Shown here one piece after another: positions 25,099-33,988 of a stretch of DNA of 64,000 nucleotides. Source of the DNA: an uncultured Oscillibacter sp. GTDB lineage: Bacteria; Bacillota; Clostridia; Oscillospirales; Oscillospiraceae. The stretch's first letter is position 1. Each line of letters opens with the position of its first letter. The notes below the pieces were generated by a model, which was not told where the DNA came from, searched no databases, and saw only the letters and a program-made list of their open reading frames with translations. The stretch lies in the NCBI GenBank assembly GCA_910583695.1, contig CAJTZL010000003.1, positions 37,871 through 101,870 on the forward strand, read 5' to 3'. The translations under genes and the position numbers were made by a program.

Positions 25099-25635
25099 AT
25101 GCTTCCGCTGATTATCACGGCAATTGAGGACGAGGATGACAAAGCGTTTATGACATGGTTATATCTCCAATACCGCCGCCTAATCTATTCCGAGGTACGA
25201 AAGATCATCGGCAATACGGACGAAGTGGAGGACCTGCTTCAGTCGGTATTGGAGAAGCTGATTGAAAAAATTTCCCTGCTGAGGGGGATGGAGCAAAACA
25301 AGCTGGTGAATTACATCATCTCCACGGCAAAGAACACCGCGTACAACTCCCTCCGGGGGAAGGACAGGGCAATTCTATTGGAAGACCAGGAAGAGCTTGC
25401 CGATCCCGCGCCGATGCCGGAGGAACAGATCATCGCGCAAGAGGACCTGTACCGCCTGGCCCGGGTGTGGGGCAGCTTGGACGAAAGGACACAGTACCTG
25501 CTTAGTGCAAAGTACATCTTAAAGAAAAGCGGCAAGGAGATTGCCGGTAACTTGAACATGCCCTCGGATAATGTGAGGACGGCGCTGGTTCGAGCCAGGC
25601 GCAAGGCCCGGCAGGCGATGGAGCAGAGGGTATGA
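25099..25635 (+). CDS. ECF-type RNA polymerase sigma factor, second
   Basis: 178 residues. Region 2: DKAFMTWLYLQYRRLIYSEVRKIIGNTDEVEDLLQSVLEKLIEKI; region 4: SLDERTQYLLSAKYILKKSGKEIAGNLNMPSDNVRTALVRARRKARQ. The length and spacing are the same as in the neighbouring sigma factor, so they are paralogues, but this one is on the opposite strand and has no anti-sigma gene attached. Its control may be through the other pair's membrane protein or by expression level; neither is shown. Confidence 0.85.
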   Translation: MLPLIITAIEDEDDKAFMTWLYLQYRRLIYSEVRKIIGNTDEVEDLLQSVLEKLIEKISLLRGMEQNKLVNYIISTAKNTAYNSLRGKDRAILLEDQEELADPAPMPEEQIIAQEDLYRLARVWGSLDERTQYLLSAKYILKKSGKEIAGNLNMPSDNVRTALVRARRKARQAMEQRV

Positions 25636-25648
25636 TTTTTTTAGAAAA

Positions 25649-25674
25649 GGCGGAGAGAATAATTTCTCCCCGCC
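25649..25674. terminator. Terminator between convergent sigma gene and element operon
   Basis: GGCGGAGA / TCTCCCCGCC with T-rich sequence on the minus side (TTTTCT) and TTTTAA on the plus side. It marks the downstream end of the long minus-strand array. Confidence 0.78.
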
Positions 25675-25685
25675 TCCGGTTTTAA

Positions 25686-26660
25686 TCACGCCGCTTTTTG
25701 AAATCGAAGGTTCTTTGCCCGCGTCTGAAGCTCCTGGCCCAGGAATTTCAGTGTGCCAAACTCGTCGTCCAGTCCGTCCAATTCGCGGCGGAGCACCTGC
25801 TCATAATGTCGCTTGCGCTCTTCAAGCCCCTGAATTTTCAGAACCCAACGCTCCATAACCGCCGGACTCTGGCACCCAGACTGAATAAAGTAGTCTGCCC
25901 GCTCCTGGTACTCGGCGATCTCCTTCTTCACCGCCGCGTAGAACTCCTCGGTCATTTTGCCCCGCTGCTTTTCATCGTCAATGATGTAGAACGAATTGAC
26001 CATCAGCGGCGTTTTTTTCTGGTTCAGCCCACTCAGGATATTGATGAACTCCTCAAACACGTCCACCTTCTCCATAAAGGTCCGAGGGACAAAATAGAGA
26101 TAGCCGTTGATGCTGAGCTTGGTGGCCTCAATGGACCGCAGGAAATTGGCGCAGATCGATTCCACCTGCTTGCGGTTAGCGCAGTGCTGATAAAGTTCAA
26201 ACAACTCCTCCGCCTGTCGGCAGCACTTCCGCACATCCACCACATCGTCCATCACCAGGTTCTCACAGCGAAACGTGCCGTCCCGTTTGTCAAAGCTGAT
26301 GTTGGCCAGCTTTTCATACTGATTGGTCCTCTGGTTCAACGTCTCCTTCACCAGCTCCCGGGAGAGAATCTCGGAGGTGCGTTTGTTGTCCCGGCAGTAA
26401 GCCAAGTAGATATGAGACTCTCCCATCCGAGTGACGGGAATACGCTCCTGAATGTCCCCAGTAGCGGAGCGGAAGGCATCCGAAACGGACAGCCGTTTGC
26501 CGCCAGAGTATGGGATGTTCAAGTTTGCGCAGAGGTCGGCCAAGGCGTCCTTCTCCACCAGAAGGTTTGCCAAGGAGAAGTAGAGAAACTTCCCCAACAT
26601 ATGGTCCTTGTCGCCCTCAGTGGCGGCCACTTTGCCGCGCATATCAATAATTTCTCCCAT
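25686..26660 (-). CDS. Conserved element protein, possibly DUF6744
   Basis: 324 residues from the ATG at 26660 (AAAGGACGTATTT upstream). No catalytic motif recognised. The N-terminal half has GKFLYFSLANLLVEKDALADLCANLNIPYSGGKRLSVSDAFRSATGDI; the C-terminal ~100 residues are strongly helical and charged (EEFYAAVKKEIAEYQERADYF ... RKRHYEQVLRRELDGLDDEFGTLKFLGQELQTRAKNLRF), likely coiled coil. I think it matches a DUF seen in Firmicutes conjugative elements, but I am not sure of the number. It is the last gene of the operon. Confidence 0.6.
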   Translation of the reverse strand: MGEIIDMRGKVAATEGDKDHMLGKFLYFSLANLLVEKDALADLCANLNIPYSGGKRLSVSDAFRSATGDIQERIPVTRMGESHIYLAYCRDNKRTSEILSRELVKETLNQRTNQYEKLANISFDKRDGTFRCENLVMDDVVDVRKCCRQAEELFELYQHCANRKQVESICANFLRSIEATKLSINGYLYFVPRTFMEKVDVFEEFINILSGLNQKKTPLMVNSFYIIDDEKQRGKMTEEFYAAVKKEIAEYQERADYFIQSGCQSPAVMERWVLKIQGLEERKRHYEQVLRRELDGLDDEFGTLKFLGQELQTRAKNLRFQKAA

Positions 26661-26681
26661 AAATACGTCCTTTCTTTTCAA

Positions 26682-27302
26682 TTAAGTGTGAATAGAATAC
26701 TGGGCCTTCGCCATATTTTCCTGCCCGTGGAGGATCAGACCGCCGCACATTCCCGGCTGACCGTCTCGAAACTCCCGGAAGAAAAAGCTGTATGGCACAA
26801 AATCGTTGTAGAACCGGATTTCGTCCGTTCCCTGCCAGCGGAAATTGCTTCGCAGGAATTTCACCAACTTGCGGCGAACAAGCTGGTTTCCTAGGACCGA
26901 GTGAAGATTTTCTTCTCCACAAAACACAAATTTCGGCGCGGCCCTGGATTCCATGGAGAGAGCCGACCATTTTGACGGCCCATTCTCCCCTGCGCTGTCC
27001 CTAACAAAACAGCGCAGACTTTCAAAGGGCAGCTTTACGGTTTCTTTCCAGCCTGTCACTCTGCCGTCATCATGGCTGGACAGCCAAACGAACCGAATGA
27101 AAACCACGCCCTCGGACAGAATCCTCCGCATCAAAGCAAAGGACCCACCGTCATGCGCAGCCGCTGCCCCCCGGGTCTCCAAGTTCTCAAAGTCCTCCCG
27201 GAGGATGCTGAAATTGCGGTGATACTTTTCGGCGGGGTTAATTACACGGAAGTTAATTCCACATTTTGTTGCGGACGCTTTGACAAGAGCTCTACTCTTC
27301 AT
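26682..27302 (-). CDS. Element protein, paralogue of the next gene upstream
   Basis: 206 residues from ATG 27302, which overlaps the upstream stop (TTATGA). It shares with its neighbour the order: FIRFVWLSS, VKLPFESLRCFV, WSALSMESRAAPKFVFCGEENLHSVLGNQLVRRKLVKFL, IRFYNDFVPYSFFFREF, GGLILHGQENMAKAQY. The function is unknown; no catalytic residues stand out. Duplicated side by side, so a heteromer or diverging copies are both possible. Confidence 0.6.
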   Translation of the reverse strand: MKSRALVKASATKCGINFRVINPAEKYHRNFSILREDFENLETRGAAAAHDGGSFALMRRILSEGVVFIRFVWLSSHDDGRVTGWKETVKLPFESLRCFVRDSAGENGPSKWSALSMESRAAPKFVFCGEENLHSVLGNQLVRRKLVKFLRSNFRWQGTDEIRFYNDFVPYSFFFREFRDGQPGMCGGLILHGQENMAKAQYSIHT

Positions 27303-28018
27303 AATAAATCCCACCTTTCATGCAGATACGGATCGAATTTCATCCGGTATTCCGGACGCGCCGGATTCGGTTCCTTATGGCTTCGCACATGATAATACGC
27401 CTTATCCAAATCATCCTGGTAAAAGAGCGTAAGCGAGCCTACTGTCCGCACAGGGGTGTCACAAATCTCCTGATAAGTAAAACTGTACGGTATTGCTCTG
27501 TCACGAAAATGGATTTCCTGAACCTCCGGGTCAGAAAACCGCCCTCCCAGCAAACAGCGAAGCAGTTTCCGTCGGATGGCTTTGTTTGCCAAACACCGCC
27601 GGAGATTCCTTTTGTCCAAAAATACCAGACGCGGGGAGGAATGGTTTTCCAGCGATAAGCGTTTCCATTCTGTAGGCACGCCGCCTCGCTTGCTTTCTCC
27701 AACAAACGCTTCCAAATCGTCGTAGGGAAGCTGTACACATTCTGCCCGGACAAAACTGGACACATCAAGACTATTCAGCCAGCGAAAGCAGATGAGAAGC
27801 TGTCTTGACGAGGTGAGCCTGATGAAGACAGCCTGGTGCGGAATAGGATGCTCCGCGTTCGAAATACTCTTAACCGAAAGCTGTCCCTTGCGATCCATCT
27901 CTTCAAACTCACGTACTGGCAGAAGGAACCGTGGAGAAACACCGTTCTCCACGCTGATTGTTTGAAAGGTCAATACAGAATGTTCGATTGCACGGACCTT
28001 TATCATTGTTCTGCTCAT
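27299..28018 (-). CDS. Element protein, paralogue of the next gene downstream
   Basis: 239 residues. The ATG at 28018 follows GAGGTGATT; the open frame further upstream overlaps the primase-like gene. Shared blocks with the 26682 gene: LLICFRWLNS, VQLPYDDLEAFV, WKRLSLENHSSPRLVFLDKRNLRRCLANKAIRRKLLRCLL, IHFRDRAIPYSFTYQEI, GSLTLFYQDDLDKAYYH. About one third of aligned positions appear identical by eye. It has ~25 extra C-terminal residues (PNPARPEYRMKFDPYLHERWDLL). Confidence 0.6.
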   Translation of the reverse strand: MSRTMIKVRAIEHSVLTFQTISVENGVSPRFLLPVREFEEMDRKGQLSVKSISNAEHPIPHQAVFIRLTSSRQLLICFRWLNSLDVSSFVRAECVQLPYDDLEAFVGESKRGGVPTEWKRLSLENHSSPRLVFLDKRNLRRCLANKAIRRKLLRCLLGGRFSDPEVQEIHFRDRAIPYSFTYQEICDTPVRTVGSLTLFYQDDLDKAYYHVRSHKEPNPARPEYRMKFDPYLHERWDLL

Positions 28019-28031
28019 AATCACCTCACAT

Positions 28032-29093
28032 TTACATCTGTGCCGCTCTCCGGCTGAGAAGGTAATCGTCCACCCCCTTATAAGCCGGATTCCATGTGTA
28101 TTTTGAATATTTGATGCCGGGGATGCTCTGTACCTCCCGGCGCATTTCGAGAACAGCCTTCCGCACATTCTCATTGGTCATCTGGTCCATGTCCATGGCC
28201 TCCACCACTTCCCGAACGCCCAGGTCTGTCAGGGTATCTTTCAGGCCGTGGATGGCGTTGACGCCGCCGATACAGACGAACAGCGCGTCATTAGCCAGGA
28301 AGCTGGCGGTGTCGCCTTTTAGTGGGCCTTCTGTGATAAAAGCCCGCTTGCTGGAGGTGTTGCCTGTGACATGAATCCAGGAGTAGCTGCGGGTGCCCTC
28401 CTGCAAACCCCGGCTGGAGAGCCAGCGGTATTTGCGGCTTGGTGAATCCGCGTCGTCTAACCGTATTTTGAGGCCTTGGATCAGCCCGTCCCGATTGCGG
28501 ACGGGGATCAGAAAGCCCTTAGGACCGCTGAGGGTCCATTCTCCGTAGTATGTACGAAAGCCAGGCAGGCCCAGCAACTCATGGCCGCAGGCCCGAAGAA
28601 GTGCGGCGAGAAGCCGGCGGCTCCGGTCTGTTTCCGGCATACTGCGGTATTGATTTTGATGGATACGCTCCATGGACAGCCCCCGGCCCAGCAGGTTTTC
28701 CCTGTGACGGCCCAGGAGTGTCAGATGCTCCAGCATATCCGAATAGGCAGCGTGTCTCTGTTCAAGAGGTACTGGCTGCCTCTCTGTTTTTTGTGGCTCT
28801 GGTCGCTTTGGAAATGGGTATGTTTTCACCTCTCTTGACAGTTCCCGGAATGCCGCTTTATTGCTCATGCCCTTGATTTGGGCATACAGTGAAACACTGT
28901 TGCCATGGGCGCCGCAGAGGTTACAGCGGTATTGATCTGTGTTGGTGTTGAGGCTCAGGTGATATTTCCCCGGTCCGTGATCGCCGCAGAAGGGGCAGCT
29001 GGCCTCGACCTCCAGACGGTTAAGCGTCCGGGAGTCGAGGACCAGCCCGCACCGCCGGGCCGTTTCCACGATAGGGATTTTCTCATAGACCAA
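28032..29093 (-). CDS. CHC2 zinc-finger / toprim-like (DUF3854) primase-related protein
   Basis: About 353 residues. N-terminal DnaG-type zinc finger: ASCPFCGDHGPGKYHLSLNTNTDQYRCNLCGAHGNSVSLYA, with the CxxC...CxxC ligands. The C-terminal half resembles a toprim/DUF3854 fold (GFLIPVRNRDGLIQGLKIRL, AFITEGPLKGDTASFLA, VVEAMDMDQMTNENVRKAV) carrying the Glu and Asp-x-Asp needed for metal. It may prime or help load replication of the element. TTG at 29093 lies eight bases after GGGGAGG; a GTG at 29102 would overlap that site. Confidence 0.82.
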   Translation of the reverse strand: MVYEKIPIVETARRCGLVLDSRTLNRLEVEASCPFCGDHGPGKYHLSLNTNTDQYRCNLCGAHGNSVSLYAQIKGMSNKAAFRELSREVKTYPFPKRPEPQKTERQPVPLEQRHAAYSDMLEHLTLLGRHRENLLGRGLSMERIHQNQYRSMPETDRSRRLLAALLRACGHELLGLPGFRTYYGEWTLSGPKGFLIPVRNRDGLIQGLKIRLDDADSPSRKYRWLSSRGLQEGTRSYSWIHVTGNTSSKRAFITEGPLKGDTASFLANDALFVCIGGVNAIHGLKDTLTDLGVREVVEAMDMDQMTNENVRKAVLEMRREVQSIPGIKYSKYTWNPAYKGVDDYLLSRRAAQM

Positions 29094-29122
29094 GCGGCAC
29101 ACCTCCCCTTACAAGGACCAAA

Positions 29123-30952
29123 TTACGCAGCCTTTTGCTCTGCTGCCGAAGGAATGTTCATGGGCTGAACGGAAAGCTCCGCGCCGCGCACGCACTTCGC
29201 CATAATCACCTGCCCCGTGGGGCGGACATTGGCGAGATCGTCCACGGACTCCATGTTGTCCACGAATACCGGGTAATTCCGCCCGGTAAGCTGTTTTATC
29301 AGCTCGGAAACCTCCATCCCAGCCCGAATCTTTTCGGACAGAGACAGCCGGTCATAGCGCCGCCCAGCATAGGTGAACTTGAATACGTCCTTGACCTCGC
29401 CGGTGGTCTTCACCACGTCATAGAGGGAAATTTCCACCCGGTTCATCTTCAAAGCGGAAAACAGCATCTCCGCCCGCTTGGCGACATACTGCGCCGCGTT
29501 GGTGATCTGCTGTTTCAGCGCCGCGATTTTCCGCTTCGTCTCTTCCATCTGTCCATCAATATCCGCCGGCATCTGCTCGACGGCATTTTCCGCCGCCGCC
29601 AGCTCCGCAGCGCACTGGCGCAGTTCCTCCCGGCACTCTTTCAGCCTGTCAAACTCTGCCTGATTGAAATTGCCGTATTCAATGGCGGTGTTCAGTGTCT
29701 GGATTTGCTGCCGCAGGGTCTCCGCCTGCTGAGAAACAGCCTCCGCCAGAGCTTGCCGTCGGGACTCCAGCTCCGCGGCCTCCTGATTCCACTTCTCCAG
29801 GTCATCCGCTTTGAACCGTTCGAACGTCTCCCGGGACTGTTTGTCCAGCGCTTGGAGTTCCAGGAGCTGGGCCTGTTTCGCCTTGCCCTCAGCAAAGACG
29901 GCGTCGGCGGCCTGTTTGATTTCCAACTGCACGTCTGCAAGAGCCGCCGCCGGAATAGGGCGGTGACAGGTAGGGCAAGGATTTCCGGCGGAAAGGAATT
30001 GGTAATTTCGTCCCTCCTGCTGGTAGCGCACAGCCAGATTCTTCACCTGAGCAGTGGTCTCCGCCAGGGGCTCGGCATATTTGGATTGGTACTGTTCCGC
30101 CTGTCTTTTGGCGATTTTCTCCCGAAGTTCAGAGAGCTGCTCCTGTTCCTCGCGACCGCCGCTGTCTCGAAGGACCTCCTCATAACGGGCGCTGATATCC
30201 ACCAGCTGCTCCTGCATAGCAGGGATATCCAGACCGGCGAATTGTTTTTTCTCCAGGATAGTCAATTCCTCCTGGAGCGCGGTCTGTTTTTGAGCGGCGG
30301 CTTCCGCCATTTGCATCTGATGCCTGCCTTGAGCCTCCGCCTGATCCCGCTGGCCCTGCATGTAGAGGATGCTCTCCTCCAAATTCCGAACATCCGCCCG
30401 CTTATTCTTCAGGTAGGTTGCCGGAGAAAGAAGCAGCTCGTCCTTCAGCGCAAAGGCCAGGTCCGGGGGCAGCTGCTCCAAAACCTTTTCTATCGGCAGA
30501 TCCGGGAGGTACATCTCCAAAAGGTTTTTCCCCTGATCTCCCAGCTCCTCAATGAAGTAGAGGGGGTTGAAGATGGAGAGAAACACATCCGGCTCCCCGA
30601 AGAGGTCCTTCAGGTCCAGCTGGCGGACCGCACCGCCGTCATAGGTGATGAACATCTTGCCCTTCTGGCGGGTACGGACCAGCTCGTGGGTCCTGCCGGT
30701 ATCGTCCACAAAGCGCATGGCGATGCGCACGTCCGGGTTGACCTCGTTGTGCAGCCGGTCAATGCCCCGCTCCCCGAAAAAGGGAAGCCCGGTAACGGCA
30801 AAGGCAATGGCATCCGCAATGCTGGTTTTACCCCGGCCATTGCCGCCGGTGATGGCGGTGGGATTGCCGAAAACCAGCTCTGTCGGCTCCTGATAGGACT
30901 TGAAGCCGGAAATAGTCATGCCGGTGATTTGAAAAGACTTGATCTTTTCCAC
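29123..30952 (-). CDS. SbcC/Rad50-like AAA ATPase with zinc hook
   Basis: 609 residues. N-terminal half-ATPase with Walker A GGNGRGKTS at 36-44; long coiled coil (~180-300 and ~340-500) broken by a zinc-hook motif CPTC at 326-329; C-terminal half with signature-like YDRLSLSEKIRAGMEV and Walker B YPVFVDNMESVDD. This is the SbcC/Rad50/RecF-type layout, though short for SbcC (about 1000). No SbcD nuclease is encoded nearby. GTG start after AAAGGAGCTTTTT. Next gene downstream in transcription is primase-like, upstream is Rad52: a recombination module. Confidence 0.88.
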   Translation of the reverse strand: MEKIKSFQITGMTISGFKSYQEPTELVFGNPTAITGGNGRGKTSIADAIAFAVTGLPFFGERGIDRLHNEVNPDVRIAMRFVDDTGRTHELVRTRQKGKMFITYDGGAVRQLDLKDLFGEPDVFLSIFNPLYFIEELGDQGKNLLEMYLPDLPIEKVLEQLPPDLAFALKDELLLSPATYLKNKRADVRNLEESILYMQGQRDQAEAQGRHQMQMAEAAAQKQTALQEELTILEKKQFAGLDIPAMQEQLVDISARYEEVLRDSGGREEQEQLSELREKIAKRQAEQYQSKYAEPLAETTAQVKNLAVRYQQEGRNYQFLSAGNPCPTCHRPIPAAALADVQLEIKQAADAVFAEGKAKQAQLLELQALDKQSRETFERFKADDLEKWNQEAAELESRRQALAEAVSQQAETLRQQIQTLNTAIEYGNFNQAEFDRLKECREELRQCAAELAAAENAVEQMPADIDGQMEETKRKIAALKQQITNAAQYVAKRAEMLFSALKMNRVEISLYDVVKTTGEVKDVFKFTYAGRRYDRLSLSEKIRAGMEVSELIKQLTGRNYPVFVDNMESVDDLANVRPTGQVIMAKCVRGAELSVQPMNIPSAAEQKAA

Positions 30953-30968
30953 AAAAAGCTCCTTTCTG

Positions 30969-31886
30969 TTACGCCGCTTGCTGATCCTGCGGGACGATTT
31001 GATAGGACTCCAGAATGAAATACACCACCGTATCCTGCTGCTTGGTGGACAATTTGGTATTGGTCAGCATGGCGCCGGGGACCAGCGTGAGATGCTCTCC
31101 CTGGGCAAAGGCGTTAATCTCCTTGCCGTCGGCGCTTTTCAGTCTCACAAACGTATTTTTGGATTTCATGCCCTTCTGAACCTGAGCCGTGGAAACGATA
31201 AACTCATATTCCGGCTCAGGCGCTTGTTCCTCCTGCTTTTCCGGGACCTGGCAGCCCTTCTGCGCAGCACCGCCGTCTTTGGGCGGAATTGCCGGAGTAC
31301 CAGCCTTTTGGGGCGGATTCTCCGGGCTTTCAACCGGCTCCGTACCGCTGCCCTCCAGCGTGGACTGGATGCCGCCGGCGGGAGCGGGCTTCAGGTTCAG
31401 TGCGTTCAGCATGGACAGATACGCCTTATCCAATGTAACCCGTTCAGACTTTTGGATGTACCAGCTTTTGCCCTTCTGCTCAATATTCACCCATACAGGC
31501 TCCATATTGTACAGAATCCGGCCAATGCCCCACTGAACGGCAGCCCGCTTCATGCTGTCGCTAAGGCCGCCCTTGATGGGTTCAATGTCCGAGTCCTCCG
31601 CACCGTCCCATTTGGTGATAAAGCCTTTGCCCTCGAAGTAAATCGAGATGCCGCAAATTTGAGCTTCCTTCTTCCCGGCGGTGTGCCAGGGCTTGAAATC
31701 GTTGTACCAGCAGTCCGGCCCCACCACATCGTCCAGGCGGTTTTGAATGGCCCGGTTGGTGACAAAGGGAACGGCGATGCCGCGCTTTTGCGCCTCGATT
31801 GCCTTTTGCAGCCGCCATTCCAGGTCCTCTGGAGCGAAAGGCCGCGCCAGCTCCGCCTGAATGGCGCGCGCGTCTTTTTGCGCCAT
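30969..31886 (-). CDS. Rad52/Rad22-family single-strand annealing protein
   Basis: 305 residues. The N-terminal ~170 residues match the Rad52 family: VTNRAIQNRLDDVVGPDCWYNDFKPW, ICGISIYFEGKGFITKWDGAEDSDIEPIKGGLSDSMKRAAVQWGIGRILYNM. The C-terminus after residue 180 has a Pro-rich linker and a separate region. Phage and element Rad52 homologues anneal complementary single strands coated by SSB; an SSB gene lies in the same array. It may recircularise or repair the element after transfer. Confidence 0.9.
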   Translation of the reverse strand: MAQKDARAIQAELARPFAPEDLEWRLQKAIEAQKRGIAVPFVTNRAIQNRLDDVVGPDCWYNDFKPWHTAGKKEAQICGISIYFEGKGFITKWDGAEDSDIEPIKGGLSDSMKRAAVQWGIGRILYNMEPVWVNIEQKGKSWYIQKSERVTLDKAYLSMLNALNLKPAPAGGIQSTLEGSGTEPVESPENPPQKAGTPAIPPKDGGAAQKGCQVPEKQEEQAPEPEYEFIVSTAQVQKGMKSKNTFVRLKSADGKEINAFAQGEHLTLVPGAMLTNTKLSTKQQDTVVYFILESYQIVPQDQQAA

Positions 31887-31889
31887 AAG

Positions 31890-32567
31890 CTACCTCCTTG
31901 CGATATCCATAAAGTTCTTCAATGTCTGCCGCTTCTCTTTCAGCACCTGGGAATAATACACGGACGGTTCTTTTCCCTTCAGCTGTTCCAGCAGGTCCCG
32001 GTACTCCAGATTCAACTGGTTATTAGAGCTGGAATACAGGTCGTTGTTGTTTGGAAAGCGGAGGATGTAGGCCGCCAGGGTATGCAGCCGGGCCGGGTCC
32101 TTATAGGCCGGCAGGGCGTTGTTGCCCAGGCAGATGCTGCTGTCACCATGCACGTTGGAAAACGGATAGATAAACAGCGGCGTATCCGGCGTCAATCGCT
32201 CATCCTTCACAACGCACAGATAGCTCTTTACGACCTTCTTTTCACGGGGTAAGTACTGGAAGCCAAACACCAGCCGGGGAAGGGGAAAGTGGAGATACTC
32301 CGTGTCATAGTACGAAATGTCGGCATATAGCTCCGGATAACGGAGGAAGTACCAGGTGTGCTTCGAGGTCATGGTGACCGCGATGCAGCCCTCCGGCAGA
32401 AGGCCGGTGGGATGGCATTCGTTATCGTAGCGGCTGGACAGCAGGCATTGCGCCAGGCTGTCCGGCGTGATGGATTTCCGGGCGATCACGCCGTTTTCCT
32501 CCCGCTCCACAATGACCTCCGCCCGGTTGGGGGAGATGCGCAAAACAGTATCGCTGGCAGCGTTCAA
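31890..32567 (-). CDS. PRTRC system protein B (prokaryotic E2-like, Prok-E2_D)
   Basis: 225 residues. It has the family pattern of PRTRC-B / Prok-E2 family D: MTSKHTWYFLRYPELYADISYYD, FPLPRLVFGFQYLPREKKVV, and the active-site-like segment IYPFSNVHGDSSICLGNNALP with Cys146 in the position of the E2 catalytic cysteine. The family was described from structure and synteny with ThiF and JAB proteins; both occur here at 38643 and 39407. TTG start with AGGAGG eight bases upstream; it begins directly after the stop of the upstream gene. Biochemical activity of such proteins is unproven. Confidence 0.82.
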   Translation of the reverse strand: MNAASDTVLRISPNRAEVIVEREENGVIARKSITPDSLAQCLLSSRYDNECHPTGLLPEGCIAVTMTSKHTWYFLRYPELYADISYYDTEYLHFPLPRLVFGFQYLPREKKVVKSYLCVVKDERLTPDTPLFIYPFSNVHGDSSICLGNNALPAYKDPARLHTLAAYILRFPNNNDLYSSSNNQLNLEYRDLLEQLKGKEPSVYYSQVLKEKRQTLKNFMDIARR

Positions 32568-33128
32568 TCAGGCCGCCTCCTTTCCCACATATTCCGGCAG
32601 CGCCGTCAAAGGTTTCTCCGTGACAATCGCCGCTTTCAACTCCTTGCAGCAGCGCTCAAAGGTAAACTTCACTTCCGCCAGCGCGCCGGGCAGTTCCTGG
32701 TGCCCGCAAAACTCCTCGCCTGACAAAAAGATCAGCCGGGGGCGCCCCCGAGTGCCGTCATAGAGCAGCACATCATAATTGTAGGCGTCCATGCAAAAGC
32801 ATTGGTACACCGCACCTTCTCCGTTTTGGCGAAACGGATTCCGGTCCTTTGAAATACCGTTTTTCGCTTCGTAAAAGGCGCAGAGCTGGTAGAATCCGGT
32901 GATGACAGGATCAAAAAACACCAGGGTTTCCACTCCGTTTTCATCGCTGTAATACTGACTGAAGTCCGCAAAGACATTTGCGGTTCCCTCCCAGGCAAGG
33001 CTGTAACAGTCTTCACAGATTTCCCAGCTGCCGCAGTTCTCCAGCACCTGATCCAGCAGGCCGTAGTCATACAGGTCCTTGGCAAGAGAGAGGAAATCGA
33101 AGGTGCAGGGATCAATGTCAAAGGCCAT
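32568..33128 (-). CDS. Element protein of unknown function
   Basis: 186 residues, acidic, with about nine cysteines scattered in the sequence (NCGSWEICEDCYSLAWE near residue 30, CAFYEAKNG, CFCMDAYNY, CGHQELPG, CCKELK). No known family. The stop codon adjoins the PRTRC-B start, so the two are translationally linked, and it could be a partner of that protein. Cysteine pairs might bind a metal, but the spacing is not a standard zinc finger. Confidence 0.62.
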   Translation of the reverse strand: MAFDIDPCTFDFLSLAKDLYDYGLLDQVLENCGSWEICEDCYSLAWEGTANVFADFSQYYSDENGVETLVFFDPVITGFYQLCAFYEAKNGISKDRNPFRQNGEGAVYQCFCMDAYNYDVLLYDGTRGRPRLIFLSGEEFCGHQELPGALAEVKFTFERCCKELKAAIVTEKPLTALPEYVGKEAA

Positions 33129-33136
33129 GGCGCACC

Positions 33137-33430
33137 TCAGCAGAACCGCCGGACCTTGCAGGCCTCGGGTTCTATGGCGGCGATGGCGCCCACCAGCTCC
33201 ATCAGCTTTCGGCCCTGCATTTCCAGGGACTCATAATAATCGGCGAGGGTGTGGACATCATCCCTGTCAAATTGGGTGAAATCAATGTTTTTCACCAAAA
33301 CAGTTTCACCCCAGATCAGGGGCATGAGCACATGATGCAGCAGATACGAATTGCAGTCCTTGCTGGAAACGCTCTCCTCCACATTAGCCTCATCAAGCAG
33401 GGTACAGAAAATTTTCAGCTCCACTTTCAT
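33137..33430 (-). CDS. Element protein of unknown function
   Basis: 97 residues from ATG 33430 (GGAGGACTGAAT upstream). Helical and acidic (HTLADYYESLEMQGRKLMELVGAIAAIEPEACKVRRFC). Not recognised. It begins two bases after the stop of the 33433-33975 gene and ends eight bases before the 32568 gene start, so these three and PRTRC-B form one translated block. Confidence 0.58.
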   Translation of the reverse strand: MKVELKIFCTLLDEANVEESVSSKDCNSYLLHHVLMPLIWGETVLVKNIDFTQFDRDDVHTLADYYESLEMQGRKLMELVGAIAAIEPEACKVRRFC

Positions 33431-33432
33431 AT

Positions 33433-33975
33433 TCAGTCCTCCTCTTCCAGTGTGACCATGCACAGGGCGTAGTCCGCCGGACAGCTCTCGATCAGCTTCT
33501 CCAGTCCCGGTTCCACTGTGGAGCGTTTCCGCTCCGCGTAGTAGACGCCGCAGTCCGGCAGAATGACGCCGCTTGCCATTGCGGTGTGCCAGAGGATATG
33601 GCCCTCCAGGCGCTTGTTTGTTCCGTCCAGCGTCACGGGGCAGATGAGGATATCGCCAGCCGCCTGGAGCTTCTCAAAACCTGTTTCCATGAGCGTACTG
33701 CCCACATGGAAGTCAATGGATGACCCACGAAACTCTCTGGCCCGAAGATACAGGCGAAGGAAGAGGCAGGGATCGTCCCGGCCCAACACAACGCTGAAAG
33801 AAGCCGGAATATCCACGCCCCAGGGCTGTGCCGCCGGATGAAACCGGTCATAGACCTTTCCAAGCCCCGGAAGCAGCAGGCGGCTGGTTTCCGCCCAGAC
33901 TGCCCCGCAGGCTTGGACCGTATTTTGCGGCAGTCCTTTCGCGGAAAAGACGACCGCCAGGTGATTTGCTTTCAT
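33433..33975 (-). CDS. Element protein of unknown function
   Basis: 180 residues. No family recognised. Alternating strands and helices (HLAVVFSAKGLPQNTVQACGAVWAETSRLLLPGLGKVYDRF; ILICPVTLDGTNKRLEGHILWHTAMASG). It ends with an acidic tail (CMVTLEEED). AAGGGAG ribosome site. Sits between the methyltransferase side and PRTRC-B in the same operon. Confidence 0.58.
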   Translation of the reverse strand: MKANHLAVVFSAKGLPQNTVQACGAVWAETSRLLLPGLGKVYDRFHPAAQPWGVDIPASFSVVLGRDDPCLFLRLYLRAREFRGSSIDFHVGSTLMETGFEKLQAAGDILICPVTLDGTNKRLEGHILWHTAMASGVILPDCGVYYAERKRSTVEPGLEKLIESCPADYALCMVTLEEED

Positions 33976-33988
33976 AAAGGCTCCCTTC

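Noticed and set aside
29135..32252. Long plus-strand frames opposite the SbcC-like and Rad52 genes
   Set aside because: Repetitive Leu/Arg/Gln composition, antisense to clear coding genes.
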